Assembly: GCA_900088475.1 (NCBI GenBank)
Contig: FLMG01004571.1
Location: 117,863-131,031, forward strand
Reading direction: 5' to 3'
DNA: 13,169 nt
Source: Hyphochytrium catenoides
Lineage: Eukaryota > Sar > Hyphochytriomycetes > Hyphochytriales > Hyphochytriaceae
The notes under the pieces are model-generated. The model had not been told where the DNA came from and did not search any database. It saw nothing but the letters and a program-made list of their open reading frames with translations. Numbering within the stretch: position 1 is the stretch's first letter; each line of letters starts with the position of its first letter. Below, one piece after another: positions 1 through 6,996 of the stretch. Position numbers and translations under genes: made by a program.

Positions 1-989
1 GGTAAGCTTTCCTTCTTCATCTAACTTTGTTCTTCTTACTAGGTGTAGCTTGGTCGTTTGCCTCGTGAAGGCTAGTCTCTCACTGTCTTTCTTTGCTGCC
101 CCATGTCTCTTCCCTAGGATGTGGAGTTCATTCAGGCTCTACAGCAGCAGATGGAGTTACTTGTCAAGTCAGAGAGAGAGGCGAGAGAGAAAGTGGAATA
201 TCTGAAGAGAGAGCTGCACAACCGGGAGGAAATGTACAATCAGAAGTTTAACGTATCACCTACCGTGGGCTTCATGCAGGTGTGAACATGGAACAAGCAG
301 CTTTTATGCCTTCGAGATAGTGCCTTATAATCATCTTTCTCATCACTTACTGTCTGCTATAGTCTCTGGCTCTTGCTCTCTCTCTCTCTTTTTCTTTTGT
401 CAACTATTTCCGATTTTTGTAAATGACTCTCATTCCTTGGACTCTTGCACCTCGGGATATCTGACTACTTTGTATGAAACAACAGGTGACCAAGCGCAAA
501 GGAGAGTCGACGCCACAACGTCGGACACCTCTTGAGACTCCTAAGATCAAGCCCATTAAGCCAGAAAGAGAGCGGCCTCAGCCAGAAGAAGAGAGTAACA
601 ATAACAGAGGAGAGGTACACAGCTCTTTCTTGTGGCTGCATTCTCTCATACCATTCCTACTCCTTGCGCACCGGTGACGGTAATTATAGTGCAAGGCAGC
701 TTGAGGAAGTTGATCGCCTCTCTCTTTCTCTCTGTACATCTTTTCTCGAGGCATACCCTATCCTCTTTGTCTCTCTCTCTTCGCTACCTCTTCCATATAT
801 ATTGCCCCCGTCCAACCTCTGTCTTTTATGCTACAGCAGACGTTAGGGTTCCCTCCTCTCTCCCCGAAGACCAGCCTATCTCCACCTTCATCGGGCTCAA
901 CGGCACCGCAAGACCAAATCGGCAAAGAGAGACTGTCCTCAGGACTCTCCAGAGAATCGCAAGTTAGACCGAGAAACTCCAGATCATAA
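1..989 (+). CDS. FAM184-like coiled-coil protein, C-terminal exons (5'-partial)
   Basis: This is the 3' end of a spliced gene. Base 1 is the last base of an exon and a GTAAGC donor follows. Exons are 118-279 (54 codons), 486-614 (43 codons) and 837-989 (50 codons plus TAA at 987-989). All junctions are phase 0, and the introns of 116, 206 and 222 bases have pyrimidine-rich ends. Exon one is charged, heptad-like coiled coil ending in NREEMYNQKFNVSPTVGFMQ. From memory, FAM184A/B proteins have the same hallmark after their coiled coil: a 'NR-E/T-xxN-F-N-x-P-NVG' stretch, then a basic tail. Exons two and three encode a basic then Ser/Pro-rich, probably disordered tail. FAM184 function is poorly known. 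The first intact domains lie outside the window. The last exon could start at 837 or 840 because of a CAGCAG acceptor. I am confident of coding and strand, and fairly confident of the family. Confidence 0.72.
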
Positions 990-1442
990 TCTATTAGCTT
1001 TCTCCTTGAACTTTGTCCATGCCACAGAACGACTGAACAAGCCAGTCTGTCCCAAGGGACTAATAGCCTTCATTGCCACCTTCCTCTTCCTCTTTCCGGC
1101 TGCCGGTTCACAATGATCGTCCTTCTCCGCTGGTTTACATTGTGTGTATAGCGCATTCTTTGCTTCCTCGCTCGTCTCTGCCTTCTCTCCTGCGATAGCA
1201 GTGGTGCCCGTGAGAAAGTTGACGATGAAGAAGCATGTGATACTCCGCTGTATCACACTTCAGCTCTCGGCTGCACAGACATCACCTTCCTACAAGTCGA
1301 AGAGCTGTCTTTCTACTCGTCGGGTGTCACAACTCCTTCCGCTCTTTCCTCTGCGTCATGTCCGTCTTACTGAAGTCATCACATCTCGTCCAGCTCTTGC
1401 TCTCTACTTCTCTCTCCCTCCCTACACTCTTCTCCTTGCATC

Positions 1443-1445
<3 letters not shown>

Positions 1446-1481
<36 letters not shown>
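1446..1481. repeat. (TC)18 microsatellite
   Basis: A pure dinucleotide tract of 36 bases sits inside a longer imperfect CT-rich run of about 100 bases, in the spacer after the FAM184-like gene. Confidence 0.95.
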
Positions 1482-1490
<9 letters not shown>

Positions 1491-1711
1491 CTCTCTATAT
1501 TCCCTTTCGCCTCCATCATCCCCTAATCTTCTTGCCATCAGAACCCAATGCACTCCCTTAAAAATACATCCGGAATGGTCATAACCCAGCCCTGTGTTTA
1601 TGTATAGAAGCAATGGGCCAATTGGACACGTAGTAATACTCCTTGGTTTATTCCTATGATGGGATGATTGTGGTTTCTTGGGGGCCCATCATGGCAGACA
1701 GACAGAGGGTG

Positions 1712-1713
<2 letters not shown>

Positions 1714-1749
<36 letters not shown>
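1714..1749. repeat. (CT)18 microsatellite
   Basis: A second pure dinucleotide tract, also 36 bases, begins five bases after a GTGAGC splice-donor-like sequence at 1709. Imperfect CT-rich DNA follows for about 200 bases. If the donor is used, this is the start of a pyrimidine-rich intron. Confidence 0.95.
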
Positions 1750-1753
<4 letters not shown>

Positions 1754-2275
1754 CTCCCTGTCTCTCTGTCGCTCTGTCTCTCATTTCTCTCTCTCTTTCT
1801 CTTTCTCTCTCTTTCTCTCCCCTCTCGTCTTCTCGATCGTCCCTCTCTTTCCGTCCCGTCCATCATCGTCTCCCTTTTTCTCTTTCAAACCTCTCTTACC
1901 CTTCAAACCTTGCTTCTTTTCCCCCTACTCTCCCTTCATCGCTCTCTTTCTCTTTGTCCGTCCTTTTGTCTGGTGAAGAGTGTGACACTGAACGAAGCAC
2001 CATCGAGTTATTCAGCTGTCCAAACAAGCCTGGTTGAATAGACTATGCCTCCATCCCTCCGACTAACAGGCAGCGGAGAGCAGGCTGGCCTGGTTGGAGG
2101 ACAGAGAATCCGAGATGGCAGCAGGTCCTCTTGCATTATCTCCCACACATGCGCCCTCACTTTGACGTTGCCTCTTGGCACTCGCTCCTCCATCCTCTCT
2201 GTCTCTCTATGATGCCCCATCATCCGGCCGCATCTGCTCATATTGCATATCATCCAGCTCCTTCACTTGCTTCAG

Positions 2276-2379
2276 CAGTAGACAAGTTTCCACCTGACCC
2301 ACATCACCTGCAAAGAATACTTTCTACAGAAGTTCCGGCAGGTCCTCAAAAGTATCTGCAAGAGCTACAAGAGCAATAA
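2276..2379 (+). CDS. Possible terminal exon of an unidentified gene
   Basis: After a pyrimidine-rich stretch ending in CAG (2273-2275; alternative CAG at 2276-2278), an open segment encodes 33 residues. It starts VDKFPPDPHHLQRILSTEVP, ends in a Gln/Glu-rich tail, and stops at TAA 2377-2379. That TAA lies inside an AATAAA that could serve as a poly(A) signal. The amino-acid mix is unlike the low-complexity Ser/Leu translations around it, which is why it is listed. The upstream exons cannot be fixed. The frame extends back to 2038 without a stop, but the extended part is rich in His/Pro/Leu and looks intronic. The next ORF starts six bases downstream in the same frame. It could instead be 5' leader of that ORF. 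Confidence 0.25.
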
Positions 2380-2385
2380 AAGACT

Positions 2386-2934
2386 ATGACCTTTCAGCGT
2401 GTACTCGTAGCGGCCGCAAAGCCTGCCCTAACGCCACAGAATATGAGCCCGTCTGGTCCATTAGCGGCACTCAAATTGCAGGGAACTAGATCTCTGGGAG
2501 CCGCAAAGAGAGCTCTCTCATCCACGGCTGCCCCTTCGGAGGCTGCGGACAGTAGCAAGAGAGCTGCCCAGGAGACGAACTCCACAAATACTGAGGCTGA
2601 GTTCTGGAGGCAGAAGTTCCAGCAGGCCAGTGAGGAATACAGCTTGAGGTTTCCGTCTGGAGCACCTGGAGAGCAGGCCTCGAGGGCGAGAGGTCACTAC
2701 CAGCAGAGTGGATGGAAAGAGGTGATGAATCGTACACAATTTTCCGGCTGGTGGCTTCTAGGAACCGCTGTGCTAGCGTACAGCTATGGCCGGAACTCTG
2801 GGGCTGCAGAGGCACAAAGAGAAGGAGCAGAAAGGGAGTTGAGACGTCTTTGGAAGTCTATGAAGAATGCTTTTCCTGCGACAAGAGACTCGGAGGAGAC
2901 TGTGAACTTGAAAATATCCGCGAAAGAGGAATAG
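2386..2934 (+). CDS. Hypothetical single-pass protein with mitochondrial-type presequence
   Basis: An intact 182-residue ORF without introns. I do not recognise the family. The first 51 residues contain Arg, Lys, Ala and Ser but no Asp or Glu, as expected for a mitochondrial targeting sequence. A charged middle part (about 52-118, with TEAEFWRQKFQQASEEYSLRF at 69-89) leads to one hydrophobic segment at about 120-134 (SGWWLLGTAVLAYSY). A highly charged, helix-prone tail follows (138-160). This layout suits a mitochondrial membrane protein with a short anchor, but the function is unknown. ATG 2386 has A at -3. An in-frame TAA lies six bases upstream, so the ORF cannot extend further without splicing. 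A candidate poly(A) signal is at 3168-3173. Low GC bias and non-repetitive translation argue that it is real. Confidence 0.55.
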   Translation: MTFQRVLVAAAKPALTPQNMSPSGPLAALKLQGTRSLGAAKRALSSTAAPSEAADSSKRAAQETNSTNTEAEFWRQKFQQASEEYSLRFPSGAPGEQASRARGHYQQSGWKEVMNRTQFSGWWLLGTAVLAYSYGRNSGAAEAQREGAERELRRLWKSMKNAFPATRDSEETVNLKISAKEE

Positions 2935-3167
2935 GACCCAAGATCTTTCAGCACTCTCCTCCTATTCACAACTGGACAGAAGTAAATGTTAGCTGAAGAT
3001 CTCTAACTCTAAACGACAAGGGAGCGCTCCAGCTATAATTCTTATAGCTTATTGCAAGGAGCTCATATGGCAAAGAAGATGACGAGCTAAGCAAGTCAGA
3101 AGCAGAAGCGGTGACAGAGCAGTGGGGGCTATCCTATTGAGAAGCTGGGAGGAGGAGATTGATGATA

Positions 3168-3173
3168 AATAAA
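3168..3173 (+). terminator. Candidate poly(A) signal AATAAA
   Basis: A canonical hexamer lies 234 bases after the stop of the + ORF ending at 2934. It is the first such hexamer after that stop. Confidence 0.4.
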
Positions 3174-3403
3174 CTGTCTGCCCGCAGGCAAAAGATCTGA
3201 AGAAGGATGTTTGGCTTCCTGACGGTGCCGACGAACAAATCAATCAATATTATTAGCTTGAATGTACCGAATCTGCTTCCTGCCATCAACCCAATCAAAC
3301 AAGGGTGCAAAGAGCTAATGAAAATCAAGAGAGGTCCCTTACACTGCTTTCTTCATTATGCCTCGCCTGAGCCACCTCGACCGAGGCTCCTGTTGTAGAG
3401 CTT

Positions 3404-3540
3404 GTTGAAGTTAGGGCTTTGGGTGATGATAAGGAAGCATCTATGGACAATCATCATCAAGCATGCTTTCTGCCGTACGAAGTCCTTGGATGATAGTGAT
3501 GCAGCACGATGTGCTGTGGGTTCTTCTACAATCTTCTTTC
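3404..3540. repeat. Diverged dispersed repeat, copy A
   Basis: This stretch aligns in the same order and orientation with about 8497-8610. Shared blocks are GTTGAAG/GTTCAAG, GGCTTTGGGT/GGCTCTGGGT, GGACAATCA, a perfect 14-mer GATGCAGCACGATG (3498-3511) and CTTCTACA. Gaps of a few bases separate them. The source could be a mobile-element remnant, but no termini or target-site duplications are visible. Confidence 0.35.
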
Positions 3541-4040
3541 CTCCTCCTACTTGTACATTCTTTATTTCTTCTTCTTCTATTCTAACGGGACTGATTATCA
3601 TCTTCCCTACCTTCTTCTCCTTCTGTCTGTCTTTCATTCTTGTGCTTTCTTGCCCAGCTATTTTCTTCTTTTGTCTTCTTTCTTCTTTAGGCGCTAATGA
3701 TTTTGTACCTCTTCCTCTTCCTTCGTCTCTTCTCCTTCGCTCCTCCGTCCTTCCCCCTATCACTGTGTACATATCTCTTCTTAGTAGATCTACATCATTA
3801 CGCCTTCCAGTCACTTGTTGTTGTTGCTTTCTTCTTTCTTCTTGGTTCTTCATTATAATGAAAGCTCTTTCGCTCACTTGTCGTTCTTCTCTTTGGCGGT
3901 CCTGAGTTTCTTTTATTGACACTTTCTTAATGAAGTCTTGCACTAAGAAGGCTCGCAATCTTAGTTAGAAGACAAGAAATCTTCTTCCTTTGCCTGTGTG
4001 TCCGATCTTTCTTTCTTCCTCTTTCCTCCTTCTTCTTGTT

Positions 4041-4056
4041 CATCATCATCATCATC
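4041..4056. repeat. (CAT)5 short tandem repeat
   Basis: Five perfect CAT units and one extra base sit in CT-rich DNA downstream of the secreted-protein gene. Confidence 0.85.
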
Positions 4057-4149
4057 CTCTTCTGCTTCATTTTCTTCTCATCTTCTCCATAACACACATA
4101 ATAGATAGTGAATTTTAGATCTTCTTCTCCTTCCTCTTCCTCAACGGTC

Positions 4150-4803
4150 CTACTGGAAGGTAAACTTATAGTTCTGTCCATACTGACTGTCCCACTGGCC
4201 ATTTGGACCAAAGAAAGCCACCTCAACGGCCCAACCATCATTCTTCTGGAATCCTTTAAACATTTCTACTTGCTCGGCAGTTGGATTCGTGATCTCATAG
4301 TCGTCTGCTCCTCCAGGGACAGCCGGACGATTCGGACAACGGGGATACTCGCCGGGTCCAACATGTGGCTCGAGAGTGGGCTTGGCGTTAGAATCCGCAA
4401 TTGAGCACTGATAGCAGCCTTTTTGGTTGAGAGCTGCAGCGGCCCAGACGCCACCTCTGGAGAAATGTGGGTCCATTTTCGTGGTGATGTCACGGAAGGA
4501 GCCCGATCTCAAGTTGCGCACTCTGACCCAAACGTTAACATCAAGGATACTAATGATGCCTTTTTGGTAGTTGATGTGAACGATTGGACTATAGCTCTCA
4601 GAGATGTTCCGCCTGTTAATTGCGCAGACGTTGACTGGTCCATTCTGCTTGCACTCAATGCCCTGAGGTGCGAAGTAAATCTCTGGGCTGGGACAGTATT
4701 GAATAGGGCGGACGTACGGCGTCGTTGGCTGTGGCGTCTGCTCCTCGGCCGCAGTCACAAGAGCCAGGAATGAGAGGGCGACGAACGCGGTTGGAAGCTT
4801 CAT
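4150..4803 (-). CDS. Secreted protein with CBM21/CBM25-like starch-binding signature
   Basis: A complete, intronless 217-residue protein, ATG at 4803-4801 and TAG at 4152-4150. Residues 1-19 form a signal peptide (MKLP, then a hydrophobic core ending VTAA). A Thr/Pro linker covers 20-33. Six cysteines (37, 51, 60, 130, 133, 156) suggest three disulfides, and N66-I-S is a glycosylation sequon. Residues 77-106 (NYQKG..VNVWVRVRNLRSG) resemble the first strands of CBM21 modules, which have V-x-V-x-N-L/I-A. The C-terminus, residues 191-214 (WAVEVAFF, then WDSQYGQNYKF), closely matches the family ending E-F/V-A-x-x-x-x-G-x-WDNN-x-G-x-NY. This points to starch, glycogen or similar glucan binding outside the cell. 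There is no attached catalytic domain. The segment between (107-190), with a CxxC and proline-rich part, is longer than a typical module and is unlike families I know. The family call comes from remembered motifs only. Confidence 0.75.
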   Translation of the reverse strand: MKLPTAFVALSFLALVTAAEEQTPQPTTPYVRPIQYCPSPEIYFAPQGIECKQNGPVNVCAINRRNISESYSPIVHINYQKGIISILDVNVWVRVRNLRSGSFRDITTKMDPHFSRGGVWAAAALNQKGCYQCSIADSNAKPTLEPHVGPGEYPRCPNRPAVPGGADDYEITNPTAEQVEMFKGFQKNDGWAVEVAFFGPNGQWDSQYGQNYKFTFQ

Positions 4804-5096
4804 GATGCCTTTAGCTCTTTTGCGTGGTTTCTTGCCTGATGTGTCGTCTTCTCCTTCTTCTGTAAGCTGTTTGCGAGCGTTGTCTGGTTAGGATTTGAGC
4901 TTCAGCTTGGAGCTTTAGGAATGGAAGACTCAGAGAGATGCCACCAAAGCAAAAAGTCTCCTACTTTTGCCCTTCTGTTTGGAAGCGCTTCTACTCTCTT
5001 TCTTTCTCGCTCTCTCTCTCGCCCTTCCTCCTCTATCTCTTCCTCGTTCCCCTTCTCTCTCACTGAAAGAGAGACGAGCGGGACGGCTGATGGCAA
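4804..5096. other. Upstream region of the secreted-protein gene
   Basis: On the - strand the leader before the ATG is purine-rich and A-rich, and no TATA box is obvious. A + ORF at 4921-5118 is dominated by Ser/Leu/Arg from a CT-rich tract and is not supported. Confidence 0.4.
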
Positions 5097-5277
5097 TTAC
5101 TGGACCTTGAGCTGTTGATCCTCCTCAGCCCTCTTGCCCCTGATGTAGAGAAAGGTTGAGATGTCACTACTGCAAGGGTAGATTCGAGCGCCAATGAAAG
5201 AAAGAAGGCCGAAGAGAGATGTGAGGTGTAACGACACGGCTCTACAGACGTCATAGAGAGAAGGACGGTGATGGCTG
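5097..5277 (-). CDS. Probable last exon of an unrecognised membrane protein
   Basis: On the - strand a long pyrimidine tract ending CTACAG (5283-5278) is a strong acceptor. The exon that follows has one base completing a codon, then 59 codons and TAA. It contains SLYDVCRAVSLHLTSLFGLL and continues SFIGARIY, an amphipathic to hydrophobic segment of about 20 residues that could span a membrane. After it comes a polar Cys/Ser-containing stretch and a charged, probably cytosolic tail (RGKRAEEDQQ). The upstream exons are not settled. One phase-compatible option ends at a GTATCT donor near 5572 with DFEFSFSVLIFSQEPS before it. Alternatively the frame simply continues upstream in phase as far as 5462. 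I do not recognise the family. Confidence 0.45.
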
Positions 5278-6463
5278 CTGTAGAAAGAGAGGGGGAAAGG
5301 AGAGAGAGAAGGATCGGCGAGGTCGTTCTTCTTTGGGCCCTCAGAGTTCCGCGTCGTGACAGCTTGTTGGGTCGCGCACACGCATCTCCTGAGAAGAAAA
5401 GAATGGGAAGAGTGCACCAAAGAGCGGAGGGGGGTCTGGGGAAGAAAGAGAAGATAGAACATGAAGACAAGGCTGGTGAGACACTGTGGATGAGATTCTG
5501 AAGGAGGAAGAGGCTACAGCGAAGAGACACGGATCATGGACAGACAAGTGATCGATGATGAGAAGCGAACCATAGAGATACTGCGAGGGTTCTTGGGAGA
5601 AGATCAGGACGGAAAAGGAAAACTCGAAGTCCTAGCGAGACGAAGAGACCAATTCACACACAGATGGGTAGGACTGGGTATCGAAGTTGCCCCACAAGGC
5701 AGGCATAAGGGCAGGCACATGTGAGATGCGGAAGGAGAATAATGATAGACTTTTGCCTCAACCAAAGCAGGCCCCGTTCGCACTGGCGACTCTTCAAGCT
5801 GAGAGAGAGAGCGAGGGAGGGAGAGAAAGAGAGACGGAAAAGGAGGAGGCACGGAAGCGTGACCCGCTATCCGTCCATTCCGCTCACTTTTTCTCTCTTT
5901 TCTCTTCCCTCCCTCACTCTTCCTCTCTCTGTCTGTCTTACACTCACCCTCTCTTATTTGAGACAGTAGCCTGGAATCATAGCTATGCATTGACGATCTA
6001 TGTCAGCCTCTTTGATGAGCATCAGCGAGCGAGAATGGGAAGGGCAGCGGAGCTCGTGATCAGAATCTGTTGAAGGCTTCGCTGCCATTCTTTTTGTGCT
6101 GCCAGCGTTTTGGACTTTCACGACGCTAGGTCCATCTTAAGGCTTCTGCTATGACTGCCATGTCATCTCCTTTTGGCTTCCACTCCTCCACCTTGGTGGG
6201 TGATCATGAACGAATCTACTCGTAGAAGAGAGAGGAAGGAAGGAATAAGGCACCAGAAGAGAAGCTTCTCTGGCTCTTGTGATCGTTATCATCATCTTGT
6301 AAGAAGAAGGAGCTGACACAAAGACAGATGACGGCAGCAACAAGGAACGGCCCTCTTCTTCTTCTTCTCTCCCCAGCAGCTCAGGGTGGTGCTTACTGGT
6401 CCATTCATGGGTCCATTTACCACTCACTCTCTGGATTCCTCATGATATATAAAGGTCGTATCA
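5278..6463. other. Unresolved region, open on both strands in places
   Basis: This part should hold upstream exons of the membrane protein at 5097-5277, but I cannot fix them. At 5494-5724 the + strand is open (from ATG 5536: MDRQVIDDEKRTIEILRGFL, ending near a GTAGGA donor at 5668). The - strand is open over most of the same bases. On - at about 5950-6145, an open patch contains STKRMAAKPSTDSDHEL. At 6328 a + ATG opens 78 hydrophobic codons. None has a splice model or recognisable domain. Confidence 0.4.
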
Positions 6464-6691
6464 TCATCGCTGTGACGCTACCCATGAGTCCTGGTGGCCT
6501 GGTAGTTCTAGTGGGAGCTGCTGCTGCCTCTCCTCCGTCGTCCATCTTTCTGCCTCTTCCGTGATGTTTTGGCCTCTTGATCCTTTGTGGCGGCGGCCTG
6601 CCCTCCTGCCGCAGACAGTTGCTTTGATGGATGAAGAACTGGCGATGACCATCACGTTCTTAGGATGAGATCGGAACATCGGGAAGAGCAT
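6464..6691 (-). CDS. Hypothetical small basic ORF
   Basis: A 75-codon ORF with a true ATG (6691-6689) and stop TGA at its left end. The N-terminus (MLFPMFRSHPKNVMVIASSS) is hydrophobic and basic, like a targeting sequence. The middle is Arg/Gly/Lys-rich and the end is acidic and Gln-rich. The ATG lies inside the left arm of a 13-base inverted repeat. I do not recognise it, and an ORF of this length can arise by chance, so this is tentative. Confidence 0.22.
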   Translation of the reverse strand: MLFPMFRSHPKNVMVIASSSSIKATVCGRRAGRRHKGSRGQNITEEAERWTTEERQQQLPLELPGHQDSWVASQR

Positions 6692-6741
6692 ACAATCTCA
6701 AAACCGTCATACCCTTTTACAAGGACAGTTTGAGATTGTAT
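6690..6741. repeat. 13-base perfect inverted repeat with 26-base spacer
   Basis: The left arm ATACAATCTCAAA (6690-6702) is the exact reverse complement of the right arm TTTGAGATTGTAT (6729-6741). The arms are not low-complexity and flank a 26-base spacer. It could form an RNA hairpin, be a protein-binding site, or be what remains of a small inverted-repeat element. Confidence 0.85.
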
Positions 6742-6825
6742 AATACAGTCTCATCTGAACCAAGAAACAGACTGAAGGATCGTAGTAACGCCATCGGGAT
6801 CGCTGGCTGGCGTAGTAGAAAGCCT

Positions 6826-6996
6826 TTAGTGCCCACAGGATGGGCATTCTTCTTCTCTTGCCGCTTTATTAAAAGTCATCGGGTGGGGGTCTGCCACTGG
6901 TCTGCCACGGTCCCGGCCTTTGTCAGTCTTTCCTGGTGCGCTGCCCAAGCCTATCAGACGGTTGCAGTCAAACGTGATGTGCACTTCTTTCGGCAT
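6826..6996 (-). CDS. Hypothetical 56-residue ORF with C-terminal CPSCGH
   Basis: An ATG at 6996-6994 opens 56 codons (MPKEVHITFDCNRLIGLGSA, then a Gly/Arg/Asp-rich part) ending EEECPSCGH and TAA. The CxxCxH end resembles half of a zinc ribbon, and the amino-acid composition is balanced rather than repetitive. The frame continues upstream to a possible acceptor (GCGTAG, ending near 7025), so it could be the last exon of a spliced gene. A purine-rich, charged ORF at 7004-7327 lies upstream on the same strand but in another frame and starts with GTG. The family is not recognised. Confidence 0.3.
   Translation of the reverse strand: MPKEVHITFDCNRLIGLGSAPGKTDKGRDRGRPVADPHPMTFNKAAREEECPSCGH

Larger units (their letters stand above)
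990..2275. other. CT-rich intergenic tract with uncertain exon-like scraps
   Basis: No gene can be modelled with confidence. The strand is extremely pyrimidine-rich, so long Ser/Leu-repeat ORFs on + and Arg/Glu-repeat ORFs on - are composition artefacts. Two items may be real. An ATG at 1691 opens six codons before a good GTGAGC donor at 1709, and an in-phase segment at 1979-2041 follows a possible acceptor. A segment at 2070-2124 reads AAESRLAWLEDRESEMAAG behind an AG acceptor, but it is in a different frame. They cannot be joined into one convincing product. The tract also holds the 3' untranslated part of the FAM184-like gene. Confidence 0.5.
2935..4149. other. CT-rich spacer between convergent genes
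   Basis: No convincing gene. The right half (about 3530-4130) is so pyrimidine-rich on + that the - strand translates as Glu/Lys/Arg repeats. A 200-codon - ORF at 3356-3958 has no ATG at its start (its first codon is TTG), so I treat it as an artefact. The tract should contain the 3' untranslated regions of the ORF on the left (+) and of the secreted protein on the right (-). A diverged repeat shared with about 8497-8610 lies near 3404-3540. Confidence 0.5.

Noticed and set aside
984-1256. 90-codon - strand ORF resembling a signal peptide plus charged tail, with its stop overlapping the FAM184-like stop
   Set aside because: The first codon is GTG. There is no ATG in frame at the N-terminus and no supporting splice model.
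1643-2041. Ser/Leu-repeat ORFs across the (CT)n tract
   Set aside because: They are microsatellite translations. Only the last 20 codons look natural, and those may belong to a separate exon.
2377-2379. Reassigned TAA codon (ciliate-like code) joining the two ORFs around 2380
   Set aside because: The phosphatase and secreted protein end at natural positions with TAG, and the FAM184-like gene ends with TAA. The standard code fits.
3356-3958. 200-codon - strand ORF rich in Glu, Lys and Arg
   Set aside because: It starts with TTG, and its composition is what a CT-rich + strand gives when read in reverse. No domain is visible.
5604-5755. Joining - strand frames around 5620 by an 18-base intron (GTCTCT to GCTAG)
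   Set aside because: The other introns here are at least 68 bases, so an 18-base intron is not credible. The intervening TAG was not explained away.
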